Shown piece by piece: positions 9,677-21,253 of a DNA stretch of 64,000 bases. Positions within the stretch are counted from its first letter, which is position 1; the number at the start of each line of letters is the position of its first letter. Both the position numbers and the translations under genes were made by a program. Origin of the DNA: Scleropages formosus (taxonomy: Eukaryota; Chordata; Actinopteri; Osteoglossiformes; Osteoglossidae); contig NC_041812.1 of assembly GCF_900964775.1 (NCBI RefSeq), forward strand, positions 28,120,160-28,184,159. The letters are read 5' to 3'. Under the pieces are notes generated by a model. It saw nothing but the letters and a program-made list of their open reading frames with translations. It was not told the DNA's origin and did not search any database.

Positions 9677-12600
9677 CCCTGGCAGCGTTCGCCGTTAAGC
9701 CAGCAGCGGTGTGGTGCGCTGCAGCTGCCCGTTTCCTTACTCCTAGCGAGGTCTTGTTGATCACGGGCGCTTTCAGGTAACCTCCATCCAACGAAGAAAG
9801 GTGTCATCCTGGGATGTAAGAATCAGTGATCTTACAGGGGTGTGCAGGAGCAATGCCACGTATCGCCTTGTGGGTCAAAAGTGGGATTTTGTGATTATCT
9901 CTAAATGCGACCGGGAGCCAGTGCGACGATTTAAGTACCGGTGTTATGTGGCCGTACTTCCCGGTTCTAGCGATAGCACTCTTGCAGCAGCATTTTGGAC
10001 CAACTGTAGCCTGGATACAGCACCGTACGGACAGCCCGACAATAAGGCGTCACGCCAGTCCAGCCTGCTTGAAGCAGAAGCACGAACCGGTGTCTCAGCA
10101 TCCCGTCCGCATAGGAATCGCCGTAATTTAGCCACGTTTCTTAACCGAAGGAAGCACGACTTAGTCACAGCGCTTACGCGAGATTCAAGTGACAGCTTCC
10201 CGAATCCTCGACACAATCCGCAACGCCTGAAGCCAACGCCATTTGTCGTAAAGATCGGCGTGATTATGTCGGGAGTTTTGGCATCACCACCCACCACAAG
10301 CACCTACCTCTGTTTCACTGGCATTTGGAGGTGTAGAAGTTCTTACTCAGCCATAGTTTTACGCCGGTAAAACGATTAGCTAAAGACACCACGTGTGACG
10401 GATCATCGGCTTCAAACGATGCCTAGAGCTGCGTGCCATCGGCACACGGATGGAAATGCACAATGCGTTTGCGAATAATGCCACCCAGTGGAAACATGTA
10501 GCGTGAGAACAGCGGTGGCCCCAACACAGAGCCCTGTGGCACACCACACTGGACCGTAGCTGCGATGGAGGCGGTGCAGCCATCAGGTTCTGGCGCAAAT
10601 GCTTCGCGGTTAGCTAAACGCGAGGCAAACCACTTCAGAGCGGCACCTCTCGGCCCAAGCAGGTTTTCAGGTCTACTCGGTAGGATGCGATGGTCCCTGC
10701 GGTATCAAACGCGGCACTCGAGCCCAGCAACAGAAGAATGAAGATCTGACCGGCATCGGAAGAGATGCGAATGGCATCGGCAACACGCGTGAGTGCCGTG
10801 ACCAGCGTGGAAACCAGACTGAAATCTTTCAAGTTTCTTATGACGCTCAAGATGTTTTGCAATTTGGGAAGCTACGACCTTTTCCAGACTTTCGGATGAG
10901 AACGGTCGATCGGTGACGGGTCCACAATGACATGGCTTGCTACGGTCCAGGTCGTTGTTACGATCCGCTCCTTCGGCGTAGGGGTCTAATAACGGCGATT
11001 TTAAAAGCTTTCGGAACACGGCCATTTAGCAACGGCGCATTAACGATATTAACGATGGGGCCCGCGAGCACGGAGACCGCGGCTTCCCGCAACTTACTGG
11101 GGACTCTGGGTCTAAAGGACAGGTCGCACCTTCCACAGAGCGAACGAGCACGGCTGATTTCCTCTACAGTTTTCACGTCGACGCTACCGAGATGGGGCGG
11201 ACAAACTAATATCATCATCCCCGGGAGAGCTTATGCCGGCTGAGACCCAACTAGAGGGCACTGTGGATGCGTGGCTGTCCTCGAATTCCTTACCGAAAAA
11301 CAACGCAGACTCATCATCCGTAACGGCTGCAGAAATGCACTCGTCATCATCTTTGTGTTTACCGCTTAAGCGAGCGATGGCATTGGACAGGAAGCGAGAG
11401 GTCCTCCTGATTTTCATCGATCAGCTTTGCGCGGCACTCGGATCCGGCGCGGAAAGAAAAAAGTGCTTTTTTTTCCCATTTATCTCTTTTTTTTTTGTTT
11501 TTTTTTTTTTCGACAGTCGGACCAGGCTACGTAATAAACGTTTAGTTCAGTTGAGCGCCATTTACGCTCGAGTTTACGACATTCCAACTTCATCGCACGA
11601 GCTGATTCGCCGAACCGCGGTGAGTTTCCTACAGTTCGGGCAAGTTTAGCTTTCGGTGGAGCTGCAGAGCCTCGGGCGAATCTCACCACCGGATTATAAT
11701 CAAAAGCCATTTAATCGATATCTATGCCCATTCCAGCATCGGAGCTTCCGACGTAATCAACCGCTTCAGCGGTAGTATTTTCATCGGTATGCCGCCCGAT
11801 TTCGGTCTTGCTGTGGTCGGGCGGCACCGGCACGTACGGCTCAAAGGTTAACAGGAGACGATCGGAGATAGTCCCGTTTAAAGGAGTAACGCCAACACGA
11901 CGGGCATCTACGGCGCGGGTCATGGCGAGATCGAGCGTATGGTTACGGGAACGAGCAGGACCGTTAACAACTTGAGTAAAACCGACGGAGTTTAAGAGAG
12001 ACTTGAAACTATTAGCGAGAGAACCCGATGACACGCCTAAACGAGCACCGAAATCACCCATCAAGACAGCTCTGCCATGAGGCGTGACTGAATGGGTTAT
12101 CAAGTTACGGGATTCCTCGAGGAAAGAGGAGTACGGTCCGGGTGGGCGGTAGAAAAGGAGCGTGGCTGTGCTGGGCTCTGACTTGAAATCTAGCTTCAGA
12201 CGAGGTAAAATTATCACGATTTCTCGGTGCTCTTTGTCATCTGTCATTGCGAAGTGCGCCAGCTCCCCCTCCGCGACGTACAGAGCGAGATTTGTGGAAA
12301 TAGCCAACCGTGTCTGTCCGGAGCGGCTTCTATCAGCAGAATCGTATCGGACCCGCCGAGCCCGCTTCCGGTGAGCAAGAACAGGTGAGATTTCCAAGTT
12401 AACACTGCCGTTTACTCGCACAGCTCCACTTGTTAGTGAGCGCATGTTTAGCGGGCAGCCTTTCACGTTACAGTTTTGCCGCGGTGACGACTTGAGAACG
12501 TCTGCTTTAACGCATTCCAGGTTTCCGGCGCCAGCGCTCCCGTCACCGAGTCTAGTTACACGCCGTGGCCTTATAACGGCCTGTATGTTTTGGCTGCACT

Positions 12601-12832
12601 TAACGCTTTCAGCCGAGGTTCTGAGGCCCTCAGTGGGCAAGGTACAAGAAACCCCATCACGCGAGAAACGACCACTGGCACCAGAAGGAGTAACAGACCC
12701 ATCGATAGACACAGCTGCTAAAGGAGATGACCCACGGCTGAGTCAGCCCTGCAGCTTGCAGGCTAAGCTTTGGGACAGAACAAACGAAGCCGTCCGGTTG
12801 AGGTGTACACCGTCGCGCGCGAGGAACCCGGG
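9677..12832 (-). mobile_element. Dead LINE, array copy 3
   Basis: Differs from copy 2 by CTTAC instead of CTCAC at about 9,832 and by an extra C beside the T-rich tract (about 11,475). Confidence 0.87.
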
Positions 12833-13083
12833 AAGCACCGTGCCGACGCTGAGCGTCACCAGGACTCCCGCGCGCCAGAGCGCACGCAAATACCGGAACC
12901 CCCGACTCAAGCAGCGCAGCAACCTCGGTCTCCCGCACGCCAAGGTTACAGCCGTGCGCTGCCAACTCCAGCTGGAAGCCTGCCCTCCGTAACGGAGGGT
13001 CGCGCGTCGCCCGGCTACTCGTGCACTTTTTCGTATTAAGTAAGTAAAAGCACCCGTGGACGGAGGGCCCGCCGCTCGCGGAG

Positions 13084-13165
13084 CGTAGTCGGCAGGACTC
13101 GAACCTGCGCGGGGAGAACCCAATGGATTTCGAGCCCATCGCCTTAACCACTCGGCCACGACTAC
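13084..13165 (-). tRNA. tRNA-Ser(CGA), unit 4
   Basis: No difference seen from unit 1. Confidence 0.95.
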
Positions 13166-13238
13166 CTCGAAGGCACCCCGGCCGCGGTCCAACCCGCTTG
13201 AGCCCGCCAACCGCGCCACGGGGAGCCGGCCGAAGACC

Positions 13239-13321
13239 TGTCAGGAGTGGGATTCGAACCCACGCCTCCAGCGGAGACTGCGACCTTAACGCAGCGCCTT
13301 AGCCCGCTCGGCCACCCTGAC
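13239..13321 (-). tRNA. tRNA-Leu(AAG), unit 4
   Basis: No difference seen from unit 1. Confidence 0.95.
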
Positions 13322-13450
13322 CCGCAGAAGCAGCCCTCGTCACGCGGCTCGGGGAGGCTGACGCGCTGCCACGGCGTGCTTTCGGGTGGCACCGAGAAAG
13401 AGAAGAGCCCCACCCCAGCAGCAGCGGCGGCAGCGGCAGTGGCAGCGGCC

Positions 13451-13522
13451 TCCCCGTTAGTATAGTGGCGAGTATCCCCGCCTGTCACGCGGGAGACCGG
13501 GGTTCGATTCCCCGACGGGGAG
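13451..13522 (+). tRNA. tRNA-Asp(GTC), unit 4
   Basis: No difference seen from unit 1. Confidence 0.95.
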
Positions 13523-13535
13523 CTCGCGAGCTCTC

Positions 13536-16500
13536 CCCTGGCAGCGTTCGCCGTTAAGCCAGCAGCGGTGTGGTGCGCTGCAGCTGCCCGTTTCCTTACT
13601 CCTAGCGAGGTCTTGTTGATCACGGGCGCTTTCAGGTAACCTCCATCCAACGAAGAAAGGTGTCATCCTGGGATGTAAGAATCAGTGATCTTACAGGGGT
13701 GTGCAGGAGCAATGCCACGTATCGCCTTGTGGGTCAAAAGTGGGATTTTGTGATTATCTCTAAATGCGACCGGGAGCCAGTGCGACGATTTAAGTACCGG
13801 TGTTATGTGGCCGTACTTCCCGGTTCTAGCGATAGCACTCTTGCAGCAGCATTTTGGACCAACTGTAGCCTGGATACAGCACCGTACGGACAGCCCGACA
13901 ATAAGGCGTCACGCCAGTCCAGCCTGCTTGAAGCAGAAGCACGAACCGGTGTCTCAGCATCCCGTCCGCATAGGAATCGCCGTAATTTAGCCACGTTTCT
14001 TAACCGAAGGAAGCACGACTTAGTCACAGCGCTTACGCGAGATTCAAGTGACAGCTTCCCGAATCCTCGACACAATCCGCAACGCCTGAAGCCAACGCCA
14101 TTTGTCGTAAAGATCGGCGTGATTATGTCGGGAGTTTTGGCATCACCACCCACCACAAGCACCTACCTCTGTTTCACTGGCATTTGGAGGTGTAGAAGTT
14201 CTTACTCAGCCATAGTTTTACGCCGGTAAAACGATTAGCTAAAGACACCACGTGTGACGGATCATCGGCTTCAAACGATGCCTAGAGCTGCGTGCCATCG
14301 GCACACGGATGGAAATGCACAATGCGTTTGCGAATAATGCCACCCAGTGGAAACATGTAGCGTGAGAACAGCGGTGGCCCCAACACAGAGCCCTGTGGCA
14401 CACCACACTGGACCGTAGCTGCGATGGAGGCGGTGCAGCCATCAGGTTCTGGCGCAAATGCTTCGCGGTTAGCTAAACGCGAGGCAAACCACTTCAGAGC
14501 GGCACCTCTCGGCCCAAGCAGGTTTTCAGGTCTACTCGGTAGGATGCGATGGTCCCTGCGGTATCAAACGCGGCACTCGAGCCCAGCAACAGAAGAATGA
14601 AGATCTGACCGGCATCGGAAGAGATGCGAATGGCATCGGCAACACGCGTGAGTGCCGTGACCAGCGTGGAAACCAGACTGAAATCTTTCAAGTTTCTTAT
14701 GACGCTCAAGATGTTTTGCAATTTGGGAAGCTACGACCTTTTCCAGACTTTCGGATGAGAACGGTCGATCGGTGACGGGTCCACAATGACATGGCTTGCT
14801 ACGGTCCAGGTCGTTGTTACGATCCGCTCCTTCGGCGTAGGGGTCTAATAACGGCGATTTTAAAAGCTTTCGGAACACGGCCATTTAGCAACGGCGCATT
14901 AACGATATTAACGATGGGGCCCGCGAGCACGGAGACCGCGGCTTCCCGCAACTTACTGGGGACTCTGGGTCTAAAGGACAGGTCGCACCTTCCACAGAGC
15001 GAACGAGCACGGCTGATTTCCTCTACAGTTTTCACGTCGACGCTACCGAGATGGGGCGGACAAACTAATATCATCATCCCCGGGAGAGCTTATGCCGGCT
15101 GAGACCCAACTAGAGGGCACTGTGGATGCGTGGCTGTCCTCGAATTCCTTACCGAAAAACAACGCAGACTCATCATCCGTAACGGCTGCAGAAATGCACT
15201 CGTCATCATCTTTGTGTTTACCGCTTAAGCGAGCGATGGCATTGGACAGGAAGCGAGAGGTCCTCCTGATTTTCATCGATCAGCTTTGCGCGGCACTCGG
15301 ATCCGGCGCGGAAAGAAAAAAGTGCTTTTTTTTCCCATTTATCTCTTTTTTTTTTGTTTTTTTTTTTTTCGACAGTCGGACCAGGCTACGTAATAAACGT
15401 TTAGTTCAGTTGAGCGCCATTTACGCTCGAGTTTACGACATTCCAACTTCATCGCACGAGCTGATTCGCCGAACCGCGGTGAGTTTCCTACAGTTCGGGC
15501 AAGTTTAGCTTTCGGTGGAGCTGCAGAGCCTCGGGCGAATCTCACCACCGGATTATAATCAAAAGCCATTTAATCGATATCTATGCCCATTCCAGCATCG
15601 GAGCTTCCGACGTAATCAACCGCTTCAGCGGTAGTATTTTCATCGGTATGCCGCCCGATTTCGGTCTTGCTGTGGTCGGGCGGCACCGGCACGTACGGCT
15701 CAAAGGTTAACAGGAGACGATCGGAGATAGTCCCGTTTAAAGGAGTAACGCCAACACGACGGGCATCTACGGCGCGGGTCATGGCGAGATCGAGCGTATG
15801 GTTACGGGAACGAGCAGGACCGTTAACAACTTGAGTAAAACCGACGGAGTTTAAGAGAGACTTGAAACTATTAGCGAGAGAACCCGATGACACGCCTAAA
15901 CGAGCACCGAAATCACCCATCAAGACAGCTCTGCCATGAGGCGTGACTGAATGGGTTATCAAGTTACGGGATTCCTCGAGGAAAGAGGAGTACGGTCCGG
16001 GTGGGCGGTAGAAAAGGAGCGTGGCTGTGCTGGGCTCTGACTTGAAATCTAGCTTCAGACGAGGTAAAATTATCACGATTTCTCGGTGCTCTTTGTCATC
16101 TGTCATTGCGAAGTGCGCCAGCTCCCCCTCCGCGACGTACAGAGCGAGATTTGTGGAAATAGCCAACCGTGTCTGTCCGGAGCGGCTTCTATCAGCAGAA
16201 TCGTATCGGACCCGCCGAGCCCGCTTCCGGTGAGCAAGAACAGGTGAGATTTCCAAGTTAACACTGCCGTTTACTCGCACAGCTCCACTTGTTAGTGAGC
16301 GCATGTTTAGCGGGCAGCCTTTCACGTTACAGTTTTGCCGCGGTGACGACTTGAGAACGTCTGCTTTAACGCATTCCAGGTTTCCGGCGCCAGCGCTCCC
16401 GTCACCGAGTCTAGTTACACGCCGTGGCCTTATAACGGCCTGTATGTTTTGGCTGCACTTAACGCTTTCAGCCGAGGTTCTGAGGCCCTCAGTGGGCAAG

Positions 16501-16691
16501 GTACAAGAAACCCCATCACGCGAGAAACGACCACTGGCACCAGAAGGAGTAACAGACCCATCGATAGACACAGCTGCTAAAGGAGATGACCCACGGCTGA
16601 GTCAGCCCTGCAGCTTGCAGGCTAAGCTTTGGGACAGAACAAACGAAGCCGTCCGGTTGAGGTGTACACCGTCGCGCGCGAGGAACCCGGG
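13536..16691 (-). mobile_element. Dead LINE, array copy 4
   Basis: Shares both copy 3 variants (CTTAC at about 13,691 and the extra C near 15,334). Confidence 0.87.
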
Positions 16692-16942
16692 AAGCACCGT
16701 GCCGACGCTGAGCGTCACCAGGACTCCCGCGCGCCAGAGCGCACGCAAATACCGGAACCCCCGACTCAAGCAGCGCAGCAACCTCGGTCTCCCGCACGCC
16801 AAGGTTACAGCCGTGCGCTGCCAACTCCAGCTGGAAGCCTGCCCTCCGTAACGGAGGGTCGCGCGTCGCCCGGCTACTCGTGCACTTTTTCGTATTAAGT
16901 AAGTAAAAGCACCCGTGGACGGAGGGCCCGCCGCTCGCGGAG

Positions 16943-17024
16943 CGTAGTCGGCAGGACTCGAACCTGCGCGGGGAGAACCCAATGGATTTCGAGCCCATCG
17001 CCTTAACCACTCGGCCACGACTAC
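16943..17024 (-). tRNA. tRNA-Ser(CGA), unit 5
   Basis: No difference seen from unit 1. Confidence 0.95.
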
Positions 17025-17097
17025 CTCGAAGGCACCCCGGCCGCGGTCCAACCCGCTTGAGCCCGCCAACCGCGCCACGGGGAGCCGGCCGAAGACC

Positions 17098-17180
17098 TGT
17101 CAGGAGTGGGATTCGAACCCACGCCTCCAGCGGAGACTGCGACCTTAACGCAGCGCCTTAGCCCGCTCGGCCACCCTGAC
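17098..17180 (-). tRNA. tRNA-Leu(AAG), unit 5
   Basis: No difference seen from unit 1. Confidence 0.95.
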
Positions 17181-17309
17181 CCGCAGAAGCAGCCCTCGTC
17201 ACGCGGCTCGGGGAGGCTGACGCGCTGCCACGGCGTGCTTTCGGGTGGCACCGAGAAAGAGAAGAGCCCCACCCCAGCAGCAGCGGCGGCAGCGGCAGTG
17301 GCAGCGGCC

Positions 17310-17381
17310 TCCCCGTTAGTATAGTGGCGAGTATCCCCGCCTGTCACGCGGGAGACCGGGGTTCGATTCCCCGACGGGGAG
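17310..17381 (+). tRNA. tRNA-Asp(GTC), unit 5
   Basis: No difference seen from unit 1. Confidence 0.95.
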
Positions 17382-17394
17382 CTCGCGAGCTCTC

Positions 17395-20300
17395 CCCTGG
17401 CAGCGTTCGCCGTTAAGCCAGCAGCGGTGTGGTGCGCTGCAGCTGCCCGTTTCCTTACTCCTAGCGAGGTCTTGTTGATCACGGGCGCTTTCAGGTAACC
17501 TCCATCCAACGAAGAAAGGTGTCATCCTGGGATGTAAGAATCAGTGATCTACAGGGGTGTGCAGGAGCAATGCCACGTATCGCCTTGTGGGTCAAAAGTG
17601 GGATTTTGTGATTATCTCTAAATGCGACCGGGAGCCAGTGCGACGATTTAAGTACCGGTGTTATGTGGCCGTACTTCCCGGTTCTAGCGATAGCACTCTT
17701 GCAGCAGCATTTTGGACCAACTGTAGCCTGGATACAGCACCGTACGGACAGCCCGACAATAAGGCGTCACGCCAGTCCAGCCTGCTTGAAGCAGAAGCAC
17801 GAACCGGTGTCTCAGCATCCCGTCCGCATAGGAATCGCCGTAATTTAGCCACGTTTCTTAACCGAAGGAAGCACGACTTAGTCACAGCGCTTACGCGAGA
17901 TTCAAGTGACAGCTTCCCGAATCCTCGACACAATCCGCAACGCCTGAAGCCAACGCCATTTGTCGTAAAGATCGGCGTGATTATGTCGGGAGTTTTGGCA
18001 TCACCACCCACCACAAGCACCTACCTCTGTTTCACTGGCATTTGGAGGTGTAGAAGTTCTTACTCAGCCATAGTTTTACGCCGGTAAAACGATTAGCTAA
18101 AGACACCACGTGTGACGGATCATCGGCTTCAAACGATGCCTAGAGCTGCGTGCCATCGGCACACGGATGGAAATGCACAATGCGTTTGCGAATAATGCCA
18201 CCCAGTGGAAACATGTAGCGTGAGAACAGCGGTGGCCCCAACACAGAGCCCTGTGGCACACCACACTGGACCGTAGCTGCGATGGAGGCGGTGCAGCCAT
18301 CAGGTTCTGGCGCAAATGCTTCGCGGTTAGCTAAACGCGAGGCAAACCACTTCAGAGCGGCACCTCTCGGCCCAAGCAGGTTTTCAGGTCTACTCGGTAG
18401 GATGCGATGGTCCCTGCGGTATCAAACGCGGCACTCGAGCCCAGCAACAGAAGAATGAAGATCTGACCGGCATCGGAAGAGATGCGAATGGCATCGGCAA
18501 CACGCGTGAGTGCCGTGACCAGCGTGGAAACCAGACTGAAATCTTTCAAGTTTCTTATGACGCTCAAGATGTTTTGCAATTTGGGAAGCTACGACCTTTT
18601 CCAGACTTTCGGATGAGAACGGTCGATCGGTGACGGGTCCACAATGACATGGCTTGCTACGGTCCAGGTCGTTGTTACGATCCGCTCCTTCGGCGTAGGG
18701 GTCTAATAACGGCGATTTTAAAAGCTTTCGGAACACGGCCATTTAGCAACGGCGCATTAACGATATTAACGATGGGGCCCGCGAGCACGGAGACCGCGGC
18801 TTCCCGCAACTTACTGGGGACTCTGGGTCTAAAGGACAGGTCGCACCTTCCACAGAGCGAACGAGCACGGCTGATTTCCTCTACAGTTTTCACGTCGACG
18901 CTACCGAGATGGGGCGGACAAACTAATATCATCATCCCCGGGAGAGCTTATGCCGGCTGAGACCCAACTAGAGGGCACTGTGGATGCGTGGCTGTCCTCG
19001 AATTCCTTACCGAAAAACAACGCAGACTCATCATCCGTAACGGCTGCAGAAATGCACTCGTCATCATCTTTGTGTTTACCGCTTAAGCGAGCGATGGCAT
19101 TGGACAGGAAGCGAGAGGTCCTCCTGATTTTCATCGATCAGCTTTGCGCGGCACTCGGATCCGGCGCGGAAAGAAAAAAGTGCTTTTTTTTCCCATTTAT
19201 CTCTTTTTTTTTTGTTTTTTTTTTTTTCGACAGTCGGACCAGGCTACGTAATAAACGTTTAGTTCAGTTGAGCGCCATTTACGCTCGAGTTTACGACATT
19301 CCAACTTCATCGCACGAGCTGATTCGCCGAACCGCGGTGAGTTTCCTACAGTTCGGGCAAGTTTAGCTTTCGGTGGAGCTGCAGAGCCTCGGGCGAATCT
19401 CACCACCGGATTATAATCAAAAGCCATTTAATCGATATCTATGCCCATTCCAGCATCGGAGCTTCCGACGTAATCAACCGCTTCAGCGGTAGTATTTTCA
19501 TCGGTATGCCGCCCGATTTCGGTCTTGCTGTGGTCGGGCGGCACCGGCACGTACGGCTCAAAGGTTAACAGGAGACGATCGGAGATAGTCCCGTTTAAAG
19601 GAGTAACGCCAACACGACGGGCATCTACGGCGCGGGTCATGGCGAGATCGAGCGTATGGTTACGGGAACGAGCAGGACCGTTAACAACTTGAGTAAAACC
19701 GACGGAGTTTAAGAGAGACTTGAAACTATTAGCGAGAGAACCCGATGACACGCCTAAACGAGCACCGAAATCACCCATCAAGACAGCTCTGCCATGAGGC
19801 GTGACTGAATGGGTTATCAAGTTACGGGATTCCTCGAGGAAAGAGGAGTACGGTCCGGGTGGGCGGTAGAAAAGGAGCGTGGCTGTGCTGGGCTCTGACT
19901 TGAAATCTAGCTTCAGACGAGGTAAAATTATCACGATTTCTCGGTGCTCTTTGTCATCTGTCATTGCGAAGTGCGCCAGCTCCCCCTCCGCGACGTACAG
20001 AGCGAGATTTGTGGAAATAGCCAACCGTGTCTGTCCGGAGCGGCTTCTATCAGCAGAATCGTATCGGACCCGCCGAGCCCGCTTCCGGTGAGCAAGAACA
20101 GGTGAGATTTCCAAGTTAACACTGCCGTTTACCTCGCACAGCTCCACTTGTTAGTGAGCGCATGTTTAGCGGGCAGCCTTTCACGTTACAGTTTTGCCGC
20201 GGTGACGACTTGAGAACGTCTGCTTTAACGCATTCCAGGTTTCCGGCGCCAGCGCTCCCGTCACCGAGTCTAGTTACACGCCGTGGCCTTATAACGGCCT

Positions 20301-20550
20301 GTATGTTTTGGCTGCACTTAACGCTTTCAGCCGAGGTTCTGAGGCCCTCAGTGGGCAAGGTACAAGAAACCCCATCACGCGAGAAACGACCACTGGCACC
20401 AGAAGGAGTAACAGACCCATCGATAGACACAGCTGCTAAAGGAGATGACCCACGGCTGAGTCAGCCCTGCAGCTTGCAGGCTAAGCTTTGGGACAGAACA
20501 AACGAAGCCGTCCGGTTGAGGTGTACACCGTCGCGCGCGAGGAACCCGGG
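17395..20550 (-). mobile_element. Dead LINE, array copy 5
   Basis: Has a one-base deletion (GATCTACAGG) at about 17,550 found in no other unit, and the same extra C in the endonuclease frame (about 20,132) as array copy 1. Confidence 0.87.
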
Positions 20551-20801
20551 AAGCACCGTGCCGACGCTGAGCGTCACCAGGACTCCCGCGCGCCAGAGCG
20601 CACGCAAATACCGGAACCCCCGACTCAAGCAGCGCAGCAACCTCGGTCTCCCGCACGCCAAGGTTACAGCCGTGCGCTGCCAACTCCAGCTGGAAGCCTG
20701 CCCTCCGTAACGGAGGGTCGCGCGTCGCCCGGCTACTCGTGCACTTTTTCGTATTAAGTAAGTAAAAGCACCCGTGGACGGAGGGCCCGCCGCTCGCGGA
20801 G

Positions 20802-20883
20802 CGTAGTCGGCAGGACTCGAACCTGCGCGGGGAGAACCCAATGGATTTCGAGCCCATCGCCTTAACCACTCGGCCACGACTAC
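20802..20883 (-). tRNA. tRNA-Ser(CGA), unit 6
   Basis: No difference seen from unit 1. Confidence 0.95.
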
Positions 20884-20956
20884 CTCGAAGGCACCCCGGC
20901 CGCGGTCCAACCCGCTTGAGCCCGCCAACCGCGCCACGGGGAGCCGGCCGAAGACC

Positions 20957-21039
20957 TGTCAGGAGTGGGATTCGAACCCACGCCTCCAGCGGAGACTGCG
21001 ACCTTAACGCAGCGCCTTAGCCCGCTCGGCCACCCTGAC
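20957..21039 (-). tRNA. tRNA-Leu(AAG), unit 6
   Basis: No difference seen from unit 1. Confidence 0.95.
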
Positions 21040-21168
21040 CCGCAGAAGCAGCCCTCGTCACGCGGCTCGGGGAGGCTGACGCGCTGCCACGGCGTGCTTT
21101 CGGGTGGCACCGAGAAAGAGAAGAGCCCCACCCCAGCAGCAGCGGCGGCAGCGGCAGTGGCAGCGGCC

Positions 21169-21240
21169 TCCCCGTTAGTATAGTGGCGAGTATCCCCGCC
21201 TGTCACGCGGGAGACCGGGGTTCGATTCCCCGACGGGGAG
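21169..21240 (+). tRNA. tRNA-Asp(GTC), unit 6
   Basis: No difference seen from unit 1. Confidence 0.95.
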
Positions 21241-21253
21241 CTCGCGAGCTCTC

